A stretch of 41,264 bases of DNA, from assembly GCA_945897825.1 (NCBI GenBank), contig CAMDGX010000036.1, forward strand, positions 1 through 41,264, read 5' to 3'. The translations under genes and the position numbers were made by a program. Positions within the stretch are counted from its first letter, which is position 1. Every line of letters begins with the position of its first letter. A model generated the notes under the pieces. The model ran no database searches, was not told where the DNA came from, and saw nothing but the letters and a program-made list of their open reading frames with translations. Shown in pieces: positions 34,459-41,264 of the stretch. The DNA comes from Asaia bogorensis (GTDB lineage: Bacteria; Pseudomonadota; Alphaproteobacteria; Acetobacterales; Acetobacteraceae).

Positions 34459-35358
34459 CTACACCGCCAGCCGCTTCTCCACCTCGGCCGGCGACATGCG
34501 CACCAGCTTCTCGTAGTCGCCCAGCAGCGTCTCGGTGATCTGCCCCGGCGTGAACATCGTCCCTGCGATCTCGCGCACCGGCGTCACCTCCGCGCCGGTG
34601 CCCACGATCATCACCTCGCTGGCGCGCCCGATCTCCTCCGGCATGATGGTGCGCTCCACCACCTTGATCTGGTTCACCCGCGCCAGCGCCATGACGGTGC
34701 GCCGCGTGATGCCGTCCAGGAAGCAGTCGGGCGTGGGCGTGTGCAGCTCGCCGTCGAACACGAAGAACACGTTCGCGCCCGTCGCCTCCGACACATGCCC
34801 GCGCCAGTCCAGCATCAGCGCGTCCTGGAACCCCTTGGCCTCGGCGGCGTGCTTGGACAGCGTGCCGATCATGTACAGCCCCGCCGCCTTGGATGCCGTC
34901 GGCGCCGTCGCCGGGTGCGGGCGGCGCCACTCCGCCATGTCGAGCCGGATGCCGGCCATGCGGTTCGCGAACATCGCCGGCCAGGCCCAGGTGGCAATCG
35001 CCACATGGATCTTCGAGTTCTGCGCCGCCACCGCCATCATCTCGGACCCGCGCCACGCCACCGGGCGCACATAGGCATCCGTCTGCCCATTGGCCGCCAG
35101 CACCTGCTGGCACGCCGCGTCGATCTCGTCGGCCGTCCACGGGATCTCGAAGCCCAGCAGCCGCGCGGAATTGTGAAACCGCTCCGTGTGCTCACGCAGC
35201 TTGAAGATGTTCCCGGCATATGCCCTCTCGCCTTCGAACACCCCGCTGGCGTAGTGAAGGCCGTGCGACAGCACGTGCAGCTTGGCGTCGCGCCACGGCA
35301 CCAGGGCACCGTCGTACCAGATGAAGCCATCCCGGTCGTCGAAAGGAACCAGCGCCAT
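34459..35358 (-). CDS. ilvE: Branched-chain amino acid aminotransferase
   Basis: A 299-residue fold-type IV PLP aminotransferase for the last step of valine, leucine and isoleucine synthesis. It begins DDRDGFIWYDGALVPWRDAK, followed by LSHGLHYASGVFEGERAY. The PLP lysine is in ASKAAGLYMIG, and EATGANVFFVFDG with DGITRRTVMALAR complete the cofactor site. A GGGAGAG site supports the start at 35358 rather than the in-frame ATG at 35376. It is divergent from the marR-type gene and shares its upstream region. Confidence 0.93.
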   Translation of the reverse strand: MALVPFDDRDGFIWYDGALVPWRDAKLHVLSHGLHYASGVFEGERAYAGNIFKLREHTERFHNSARLLGFEIPWTADEIDAACQQVLAANGQTDAYVRPVAWRGSEMMAVAAQNSKIHVAIATWAWPAMFANRMAGIRLDMAEWRRPHPATAPTASKAAGLYMIGTLSKHAAEAKGFQDALMLDWRGHVSEATGANVFFVFDGELHTPTPDCFLDGITRRTVMALARVNQIKVVERTIMPEEIGRASEVMIVGTGAEVTPVREIAGTMFTPGQITETLLGDYEKLVRMSPAEVEKRLAV

Positions 35359-35376
35359 GGACCCGCTCTCCCGCAA

Positions 35377-35432
35377 GATTGTTGCTCTATGGGCGCCGAC
35401 GCTATAATCCTCGACTACCTACGTCAACAATC
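35377..35432. promoter_or_regulatory. Symmetric divergent promoter/operator region between ilvE and the MarR gene
   Basis: A perfect 8-bp inverted repeat, GATTGTTG at 35377-35384 and CAACAATC at 35425-35432, is centred almost exactly on TATAAT at 35403-35408. On the plus strand, TTGTTG (35379-35384), an 18-bp spacer and TATAAT make a good promoter for the MarR gene. On the minus strand, TTGACG (35422-35427), 17 bp and TAGCGT could serve ilvE. The symmetric arms would place a dimeric regulator over both -35 regions; MarR autoregulation is inference. Confidence 0.5.
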
Positions 35433-35441
35433 CTGCCGTAA

Positions 35442-36026
35442 ATGCGAGGTATGCCAGATATGCCCGACGTGAAGGGCGAGCTGCGCCCCGATGGTCGCTC
35501 TCCCGAGGGCCGGCCGCCCGAGTCCCGGGTGTCCGAGAACCGGGCCACGCCCGCCGCCGGCGCCAACCTGCTGTTCCTGCGCGAGGAGGAATTGCGCGCC
35601 GCCCAGGACCTGCTGTTCTTCGCCTACCGCGACTTCACCCGCGCCGCCGACGAGGTGCTCGAAGGCCTCGGCATGGGCCGCGCCCACCACCGCGCGCTGC
35701 ACTACATCGGCCGCAACCCGAGCATCCCCGTCTCCGACCTGCTCGCCATCCTGCGCATCACCAAGCAGAGCCTCGCCCGCGTGCTGAACATGCTGGTGGA
35801 GGATGGCTACGTCACCCAGCAGCAGGGCCAGGTCGACCGCCGCCAGCGCCTGCTGACCCTCACCGACAAGGGCGAGGCCCTGGAGCGCCAGCTCTTCGAC
35901 CGCCAGCGCGAGCGCCTCGCCGGCGCCTACCGCGAGGCCGGCGCCGGCGCCGTCGACGGCTTCCGCCGTGTCATGCGCGGCATCATGGACGACGACGCCC
36001 GCGCCTATCTCGACCGGAGAGGCTGA
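35442..36026 (+). CDS. MarR family transcriptional regulator (PetP-like)
   Basis: A 194-residue winged-helix regulator. The first 40 residues are polar and probably disordered. The DNA-binding part runs through LGMGRAHHRALHYIGRNPSI, VSDLLAILRITKQSLARVLN and EDGYVTQQQGQVDRRQRLLT, the last being the wing. The arrangement MarR gene, then OmpR-type regulator gene, resembles petP-petR of Rhodobacter, where PetP is MarR-like. Three in-frame ATGs lie close together (35442, 35451, 35460); the first is listed, the choice is uncertain. The next gene starts one base after its stop. Confidence 0.87.
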   Translation: MRGMPDMPDVKGELRPDGRSPEGRPPESRVSENRATPAAGANLLFLREEELRAAQDLLFFAYRDFTRAADEVLEGLGMGRAHHRALHYIGRNPSIPVSDLLAILRITKQSLARVLNMLVEDGYVTQQQGQVDRRQRLLTLTDKGEALERQLFDRQRERLAGAYREAGAGAVDGFRRVMRGIMDDDARAYLDRRG

Positions 36027-36027
36027 C

Positions 36028-36729
36028 ATGCCGGAGGAAGCCCTCGTCCTGGTGGTCGACGACGACGCCCGCCTGCGCGCCCTGCTCTCGCGCTACCTCC
36101 AGGAAAACGGCTTCCGCGTCAGCACTGCCGAGAGCGCCGCCGAAGCGCGCGACCGGCTGGAATTCCTCCAACCCGACCTCATCGTCATGGACGTGATGAT
36201 GCCCGGCGAAACCGGCCTCGAGCTCACCGAGGCGCATCGCCGCGACAACGCCGTCACCCCGATCCTGCTCCTCACCGCCCGCGGCGCCCCCGAAGACCGC
36301 ATTGCCGGCTTCGAGGCCGGGGCCGACGACTACCTGCCCAAGCCTTTCGACCCGCGCGAGCTGGTCCTGCGCATCCGCGCCCTGCTGCGCCGCGCCGCCC
36401 CCCCTGCCCCGCCGCCCGAGGCGCCGACCGGCCCGCTCGCCCTCGGCCCGCTGCATTTCGACCGCGCCCGCGGCGAGCTGCGCGGCCCCGCCGGCCAGGT
36501 CCGGCTGACCGGCGGCGAAGTTGCCCTGCTCGCCGCCCTGGCCGCCCGCCCCAACGAGGTCCTCACCCGCGAGGACATCGCCGCCGCCCTGGAAATGGAC
36601 GAGGCCGGTGAACGCGCCATCGACGTCCAGGTCACCCGCCTGCGCCGCAAGATCGAGGCCGATCCGCGCGAGCCGCGCTTCCTGCACACCGTGCGCGGCC
36701 GCGGCTACATCCTCAAGCCGGGCTACTGA
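36028..36729 (+). CDS. OmpR-family response regulator (PetR-like)
   Basis: A 233-residue two-domain response regulator. The receiver domain has the acidic pair in VVDDDARLRAL, phospho-acceptor Asp55 in DLIVMDVMMPG, Thr83 in ILLLTARGAP and Lys105 in YLPKPFDPREL. The C-terminal winged helix (LTGGEVALLAALAARPNEVL, RAIDVQVTRLRRKIE, LHTVRGRGYILKPGY) is of OmpR type. It is encoded between a MarR gene and its likely sensor kinase, with gaps of one base on each side, so the three form one operon. Target genes are unknown. Confidence 0.93.
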   Translation: MPEEALVLVVDDDARLRALLSRYLQENGFRVSTAESAAEARDRLEFLQPDLIVMDVMMPGETGLELTEAHRRDNAVTPILLLTARGAPEDRIAGFEAGADDYLPKPFDPRELVLRIRALLRRAAPPAPPPEAPTGPLALGPLHFDRARGELRGPAGQVRLTGGEVALLAALAARPNEVLTREDIAAALEMDEAGERAIDVQVTRLRRKIEADPREPRFLHTVRGRGYILKPGY

Positions 36730-36730
36730 G

Positions 36731-38065
36731 ATGGCCGCGCGCTGGGCATGGCCGGCCTGGCTCGCCGCGCCCCTGAAGCGGCTGATGCCGCGCGGCCTGC
36801 TCGGCCGCAGCCTGCTGATCGTCCTGGTGCCGCTGGTCGTCGTCCAGGCCGTGGCGCTGCAGGTGTTCTACGGCACCCACATGTCCATCGTCTCCCGCCG
36901 CCTCGCCGCCGCCATCGCCGGCGAGATCGCGGTCGTTCTCGACGCGCTGGAACGCGCCCCCCACGACCAGAACCACATCCTGGCCCTGGCGCAGGAGCGC
37001 CTGGAACTGCCCATGCGCATCATCCCCGGCGCGCTGGAGCCGGAGCACGGCCGCCCGCCGCCCCTGGAGCTGCTCGAACGCAGCCTGGTCACGGCGCTGG
37101 ACGAACGCCTGCGCCGCCCCGCCGCGCTGGACTGGCAGTCCGACGCCAACGCCGTCATCGTCCGCATCCAGCTCGACGGCGCGCTGCTGGAGGTGGACGC
37201 CCCGCGCAAGCGCCTGTTCGCCGGCACGCTCTACCTCTTCGTGCTCTGGCTGGTCGGCTCCGCCCTGCTGCTCTTCGCCATCGCGGCCCTGTTCATGCGC
37301 AACCAGGTCCGCAGCATCCGCCGCCTCGCCTCCGCCATGGACGCCTTCGGCCGCGGCCACGACACCGCCGCCCTGCGCCCCACCGGCGCCACCGAGATCC
37401 GCCAGGCCGCGTCCGCCTTCAACGAGATGCAGGCCCGCGTCCGCCGCTTCCTCGCCCAGCGCACCCAGATGCTCGCAGGCGTCAGCCACGACCTGCGCAC
37501 CCCCCTCACCCGCCTGCGCCTCGGCCTGGCCATGATGAAGGTCGACGACGCCCACCGCGACGACCTCGCCGACCTCACCGCCGACCTCGAGGAGATGGAC
37601 CGCATGATCGGCGGCTACCTCGCCTTCGCCCGCGGCGTCGGCGAGGAGAAGGCGGAGCCCACCGAACTCGGCCCCCTGCTCGACGACGTCGCCCGCCACG
37701 CGCGGCGCGCCGGCGCGGACATCACCGTGGACCGCCCCGACGACGTCGCCCTGATGCTGCGCGCCGACGCCTTCCGCCGCGCCATCACCAACCTGGTCGA
37801 CAACGCCCGCCGCCACGCCCGCCGCGTCGCCATCGCCGCCCACGCCACCCAAGGCGCCATCGCCGTCACCATCGACGATGACGGCCCCGGCATCCCGCCC
37901 GACCGCCGCGCCGACGCCTTCCGCCCCTTCGAAGCCGGCCGCGACGGCGGCACCGGCCTGGGCCTCACCATCGCGCTCGACGTCATCCGCGCCCATGGCG
38001 GCGACATCGCTCTCGAGGATTCCCCCCTCGGCGGCCTGCGCGTGCGGGTCACCGTGCCGACCTAA
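36731..38065 (+). CDS. Sensor histidine kinase (EnvZ-like)
   Basis: A 444-residue inner-membrane kinase. Two transmembrane segments (SLLIVLVPLVVVQAVALQVF near residues 28-47 and FVLWLVGSALLLFAIAALFM near 175-195) flank a periplasmic domain of about 125 residues. A HAMP region follows, then the dimerisation helix with phospho-accepting His253 in GVSHDLRTPLTRLRLGL. The ATP-binding domain shows the N box (NLVDNARRHARRV), G1 (DDDGPGIPP) and G2 (GGTGLGLTIALDVI). The periplasmic domain resembles that of EnvZ-type osmosensors, though the signal cannot be told. It pairs with the response regulator directly upstream. Confidence 0.92.
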   Translation: MAARWAWPAWLAAPLKRLMPRGLLGRSLLIVLVPLVVVQAVALQVFYGTHMSIVSRRLAAAIAGEIAVVLDALERAPHDQNHILALAQERLELPMRIIPGALEPEHGRPPPLELLERSLVTALDERLRRPAALDWQSDANAVIVRIQLDGALLEVDAPRKRLFAGTLYLFVLWLVGSALLLFAIAALFMRNQVRSIRRLASAMDAFGRGHDTAALRPTGATEIRQAASAFNEMQARVRRFLAQRTQMLAGVSHDLRTPLTRLRLGLAMMKVDDAHRDDLADLTADLEEMDRMIGGYLAFARGVGEEKAEPTELGPLLDDVARHARRAGADITVDRPDDVALMLRADAFRRAITNLVDNARRHARRVAIAAHATQGAIAVTIDDDGPGIPPDRRADAFRPFEAGRDGGTGLGLTIALDVIRAHGGDIALEDSPLGGLRVRVTVPT

Positions 38066-38109
38066 ACAGCCCATTCCAAGTCTGAAGTAATTTGGACCAG
38101 TAACAGAAA

Positions 38110-38266
38110 GCAAGGCCAGGGCTCTGCCGTCGCGACGCGAAGTCGCGACGCGGAGGACCCGCAAAGGGCCCGCGGCCCTTTGATCCCAATTAAAGGTCCA
38201 GGGGCTTGGCCCGTCGCGCGAAAGCGCGCGCCGGACCAGGCGGGTCTGGGCAGAGCCCAGCCTTGC
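38110..38266. repeat. GC-rich multi-hairpin repeat between the kinase and LhgO-like genes
   Basis: Outer arms GCAAGGCCAGGGCTCTGCC (38110-38128) and GGCAGAGCCCAGCCTTGC (38249-38266) are near-perfect inverted repeats. Inside are GTCGCGAC twice (around 38129-38148), the hairpin AAAGGGCC-CGC-GGCCCTTT (38163-38181) and CGCGC-GAAA-GCGCG around 38215-38228, which has a GNRA-type loop. The 234-bp gap between the convergent genes holds nothing else. It resembles REP-type palindromes and differs from the AT-rich elements in this window. Confidence 0.75.
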
Positions 38267-38299
38267 CTTCCTTCTCTGAGTCGAAGTCACCGAGATCAA

Positions 38300-39403
38300 T
38301 TACTGACCCGCCAACTCCGCCACATGGTCGGCCAGCGCGATCGCCGCCGTCAGCCCCGGGGATTCGATGCCGAACAGGTTGATCAGGTGCGCAATCCCGT
38401 GCGTCTCGCGCCCCTGCACCACGAAATCCTGCCCCGGCGCCCCCTTCGGCACGATCTTCGGCCGGATCCCGGCATAGCCCGGCTGGATCTGCCCGTCCTT
38501 CAGCGCCGGCCAATAGCGCCGCACCGCATCGTAGAAACTGTCCGCCCGCCGCGGATCGACCACGTATTCGATCGCGTCGATCCACTCCACGTCGGGCCCG
38601 AACCGCGCCTGCCCGCCGAGGTCGATGGTGATGTGCACCCCAAGCCCCCCCGGCACCGGCACCGGATAGATCAACCGCGAGAACGGCGACTTGCCGACCA
38701 GCGTGAAGTAGTTCCCCTTCGCATAGTATTCCTGCGGGATCAGCTGCCGCGGCATCCCCTCGATCCGCCGCGCCAGCGGGCACGCATGCAGCCCAGCCGA
38801 ATTCACCACCAGCCGCGCCCGCAGCGTCATCGGGTCGGCACCACCCACGTCCAGTTCCACCCCCCCGTCCACCACGCGCCCGCCCGCCACCGGCGAGTGG
38901 AACACGAACATGGCGCCCGCATGCTCCGCGTCGCCCTGCAGCGCCAGCATGTAGCCATGGCTGTCGATCACCCCCGTCGTCGGCGAGAACAGCGCCCCGG
39001 TGCAGGCCAGGTTCGGCTCCATGGCGATCGCCTCGGCGGCGGTCAGGAACCGCATCCCCTCCACCCCGTTCGCCTCCGCGCGCGCCTTGATGCCCGCCAG
39101 CATCTCCGTCTCGGCGTCGCTCGTCGCCACGATCAGCTTGCCGCAATTGGCATAGGGCACGCCCCGCTCGTCGCAGTAGCGATACAGCTTGCGCCGCCCC
39201 TCCACGCAGAACCGCGCCATCAGCGAGCCCTTGGGATAGTAGATCCCGGCATGGATCACCTCGCTGTTGCGCGAGGACGTCTCGGTCCCGATGCCCTCCG
39301 CCGCGTCCAGCACGATCACCTCGCGCCCGGCCAGCGCCAGCGCCCGCGCCACCGCGATGCCCACCACGCCCGCGCCCACCACCACAACGTCCACGTCTTC
39401 CAT
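38300..39403 (-). CDS. FAD-dependent oxidoreductase, L-2-hydroxyglutarate oxidase (LhgO) type
   Basis: A 367-residue DAO-family flavoprotein. The FAD fold starts [19 protein letters not shown], and the LhgO-type signature [20 protein letters not shown] follows at once; [19 protein letters not shown] and [13 protein letters not shown] complete the pattern. Such enzymes oxidise L-2-hydroxyglutarate to 2-oxoglutarate at the membrane, but relatives use other 2-hydroxy acids, so no symbol is assigned. A GGAGGAGGG site supports the start. It is divergent from the solute-binding protein gene with 127 bp between starts and no other gene there. Confidence 0.87.
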   Translation of the reverse strand: MEDVDVVVVGAGVVGIAVARALALAGREVIVLDAAEGIGTETSSRNSEVIHAGIYYPKGSLMARFCVEGRRKLYRYCDERGVPYANCGKLIVATSDAETEMLAGIKARAEANGVEGMRFLTAAEAIAMEPNLACTGALFSPTTGVIDSHGYMLALQGDAEHAGAMFVFHSPVAGGRVVDGGVELDVGGADPMTLRARLVVNSAGLHACPLARRIEGMPRQLIPQEYYAKGNYFTLVGKSPFSRLIYPVPVPGGLGVHITIDLGGQARFGPDVEWIDAIEYVVDPRRADSFYDAVRRYWPALKDGQIQPGYAGIRPKIVPKGAPGQDFVVQGRETHGIAHLINLFGIESPGLTAAIALADHVAELAGQ

Positions 39404-39530
39404 CCGGCCCTCCTCCACCGCCGCCACCCAAGCCGCAGCCGCGCCGTCACGCAAGGGGGCGGCACAGCATGGTTGCCCGCGCCCTCCCGCCGCCCTACAT
39501 CCCGCGCGAGATCAAACAGGAGGCTCCACG

Positions 39531-41117
39531 ATGAAGCGGCGTCAGGTTCTCGGCGGATTTGCGGCAACAAGCGCGGCGCTGGCCGTCCCCAACATCGTCC
39601 AGGCGCAGAACCGGCGCGTGCTGAAATTCGTCCCCGACGCCGACCTCGCCATCATCGACCCGGTCATCACCACCAGCTACCAAACCCGCGACCACGGCTT
39701 CATGGTGTTCGACAGCCTGTACGGCCAGGACGACCAGTACCGCATCCGCCCGCAGATGGCCGAGGGCCACGTGGTCGAGGACGACGGCAAAACCTGGAAG
39801 ATCACCCTGCGCGACGGCCTGAAGTTCCACGACGGCGAGCGCGTCACGGCGAAGGACTGCGTCGCCTCCATCCAGCGCTGGGGCAAGCGCGACAGCTTCG
39901 GCCAGGCCCTGATGGCCAACACCCACGAGCTCGACGCGCCCGACGACAAGACCATCCGCTTCCGCCTCAAAAGCCCCTTCCCGCTGCTGCTCGACGCGCT
40001 GGGCCACTACTCGCCCAACATGCTCGCCATCATGCCCGCCCGCCTCGCCGAGACCGACGCCGCCCGCCAGCTCACCGAAATGGTCGGCAGCGGCCCGTTC
40101 CGCTTCAAGGCCGACGAGCGCGTCCCCGGCAGCCGCGTGGTCTATGAGAAGTTCGCCGACTACGTGCCCCGCAACGAGCCCGCCGAGCGCACCGCCGGCG
40201 GCAAGGTCGTGCATTTCGACCGCATCGAATGGACCATCATCCCCGACGTCTCGGCCGTCGCCAACGGGCTGACCCAGGGCGAGATCGACTGGTGGGCCAC
40301 CCCCGCCGCCGACCTGCGCCCCATCCTCGCCCGCTCGCGCAACGTGAAGCTGTTCACCATGGTCCCCACCGGCACCATCGCGACCATGCGCTTCAACCAG
40401 CTCCAGCCGCCCTTCGACAATCCGGCCATCCGCCGCGCCATCGTACAGGCCGTCACCCAGTCCGACTACATGATCGCCATCCAGGGTGAGGACAAACAGC
40501 TCTGGCGCGACGGCGTCGGCTATTTCTGCCCCGACACCCCGATGGACAACCGCGCCGGCATGGAGAACCTCACCAGCCCGCGCAACCTGGAGAACGTCAA
40601 GCGCCTGCTCGCCGAGGCCGGCTACAAGGGCGAGAAAGTCGTCCTCCTCGCCCCGCAGGACATCCCCTCCACCAAGGCGATCGCCGAGGTCAGCTTCGAC
40701 CTGTTCAAGCGCATCGGCCTGAACGTGGAGGCCCAGGCGATGGACTGGGCCACCGTCGTCCAGCGCCGCACCAAGCAGGAGCCGGTCGACCAGGGCGGCT
40801 GGAGCGTCTTCCACACCTCCTGGGGCGGCGTCGACCAGTTCAACCCGGCCGTGCACGCCTTCCTGCGCGGCAACGGCAAGGCCGGCATCATGGGCTGGCC
40901 GCAAAGCCCGACCATCGAGGCCCTGCGCGCCGAATGGTTCCTCGCGCCGGACCTCGCCGCCCAGAAGAAGGTCTGCGAAACCATGCAGCTCCAGGCCTTC
41001 CGCGACGTGCCCTACATCCCCCTCGGCCAGGTCCGCAGCCAGAGCGCCCACCGCGCCAACCTCGAAGGCGTGCTCACCGGCCTGCCGGTGTTCTGGAACG
41101 TCAAGCGCAGCGCCTGA
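39531..41117 (+). CDS. ABC transporter substrate-binding protein, family 5 (peptide/nickel type), Tat-exported
   Basis: A 528-residue periplasmic binding protein. The N-terminus KRRQVLGGFAATSAALAVPN has a twin-arginine pattern, with probable cleavage after VQA near residue 25. The SBP_bac_5 fold is seen in YQTRDHGFMVFDSLYG, KTWKITLRDGLKFHDGERVT, VGSGPFRFKADERVPGSR and FDNPAIRRAIVQAVTQSDYM. It would bind a peptide or similar ligand for an ABC importer, but no permease or ATPase gene is visible here, and the next gene seems to be on the other strand. CAGGAGG precedes the ATG. The TGA stop lies directly before repeat copy 9. Confidence 0.92.
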   Translation: MKRRQVLGGFAATSAALAVPNIVQAQNRRVLKFVPDADLAIIDPVITTSYQTRDHGFMVFDSLYGQDDQYRIRPQMAEGHVVEDDGKTWKITLRDGLKFHDGERVTAKDCVASIQRWGKRDSFGQALMANTHELDAPDDKTIRFRLKSPFPLLLDALGHYSPNMLAIMPARLAETDAARQLTEMVGSGPFRFKADERVPGSRVVYEKFADYVPRNEPAERTAGGKVVHFDRIEWTIIPDVSAVANGLTQGEIDWWATPAADLRPILARSRNVKLFTMVPTGTIATMRFNQLQPPFDNPAIRRAIVQAVTQSDYMIAIQGEDKQLWRDGVGYFCPDTPMDNRAGMENLTSPRNLENVKRLLAEAGYKGEKVVLLAPQDIPSTKAIAEVSFDLFKRIGLNVEAQAMDWATVVQRRTKQEPVDQGGWSVFHTSWGGVDQFNPAVHAFLRGNGKAGIMGWPQSPTIEALRAEWFLAPDLAAQKKVCETMQLQAFRDVPYIPLGQVRSQSAHRANLEGVLTGLPVFWNVKRSA

Positions 41118-41254
41118 AGCAGGACTCTTCTTTTTCTGAAGAAAAAGAAGCAAAAAGACTTTTCGTCCATTTGCACCGTGGCTTCACGTTAGAGCCCGGT
41201 GCAAATGGACAAAGTTTTTTGGTTCTTTTTTTCAAAAAAGAACCGCTTCCTTTC
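41118..41254. repeat. AT-rich composite inverted repeat, copy 9 (most complete)
   Basis: The left arm has CTTCTTTTTC, loop TGAA, GAAAAAGAAG, then CAAAAAGACTTT. The right arm has GGTTCTTTTT, loop TTCA, AAAAAGAACC. Here the spacer is also a dyad: GTCCATTTGCACCG on the left and CGGTGCAAATGGAC on the right, around a small centre. The element therefore reads as one continuous inverted repeat from stop codon to the right edge. This copy is the best guide to the ancestral form. Confidence 0.92.
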
Positions 41255-41264
41255 TCACCGCCCC
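41255..41264 (-). CDS. Possible 3' end of a convergent gene beyond the right edge
   Basis: On the minus strand a TGA occurs at 41255-41257, right at the border of repeat copy 9, preceded by the codons GGG and CGG. In most other intact copies both outer edges meet stop codons, so this may be the end of the next gene. Only two codons are visible. Confidence 0.25.

Noticed and set aside
4083-41254. Classical intrinsic terminators at the AT-rich hairpins
   Set aside because: The stems are A/T-rich rather than G/C-rich, and no U-run follows directly on either strand. They may end transcripts in another way, but are not called terminators.
1-41264. CRISPR arrays, rRNA, tRNA genes, prophage or complete insertion sequences
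   Set aside because: None was seen: no regularly spaced direct repeats, no transposase-like protein, and the only integrase-type gene is the housekeeping xerC.

Overview
The window is about 41 kb of very GC-rich bacterial DNA (about 70% by eye). Coding density is high, ATGA/GTGA start-stop overlaps are frequent, and gene order is typical of Alphaproteobacteria: an SRP RNA just upstream of dnaX-ybaB-recR, a DUF484-xerC pair, gloB divergent from a methyltransferase, and ilvE divergent from a MarR/OmpR-type regulator pair. A Hint_2-domain protein and TPR-sulfotransferase / TPR-glycosyltransferase genes suggest Rhodospirillales, most likely Acetobacteraceae. This placement is inferred from gene content, not from a database match.

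Layout. 0-4 kb: the tail of an unrecognised gene, a HerA/DUF853-type ATPase, then on the minus strand an HMG-CoA-lyase-like gene coupled to a class III CoA-transferase. 4.3-9.2 kb: GMC oxidoreductase, GreB, an ABC exporter and a DUF374 acyltransferase. 9.4-15.3 kb: a large beta-helix/Hint protein followed by a coupled TPR-sulfotransferase and TPR-glycosyltransferase pair. 15.3-18.7 kb: GloB, a methyltransferase, a small lipoprotein and an AMP-dependent acyl-CoA synthetase. 18.9-23.4 kb: PriA, a transaldolase-like aldolase, DUF484 and XerC. 23.5-30.7 kb: a DUF2029 membrane protein, acyl-CoA dehydrogenase, RecR, YbaB, DnaX, SRP RNA, NudC and DUF1178. 30.8-36.0 kb: a degenerate GluRS paralogue, an acidic small protein, NAD synthetase, SecB, IlvE and MarR. 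36.0-41.1 kb: a two-component pair, a structured GC-rich repeat, an LhgO-type oxidase and a Tat-exported solute-binding protein.

Most genes are housekeeping or ordinary metabolic genes. The unusual part lies between them. Nine intergenic sites carry copies of one AT-rich composite inverted repeat of about 130-170 bp (one copy is a half element). Each arm is itself a small hairpin whose loop reads TGAA in the left arm and TTCA in the right arm. The stems vary by compensated base changes, the elements usually abut stop codons, and in two genes the element supplies the C-terminal codons. This family accounts for nearly all AT-rich DNA in the window and for most of the long gaps between convergent genes. 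It is the best candidate here for an undescribed system.

Secondary points of interest are the GluRS paralogue that has lost its signature motifs yet is translationally coupled to nadE, the Hint/sulfotransferase/glycosyltransferase cluster, and a symmetric promoter region between ilvE and marR.
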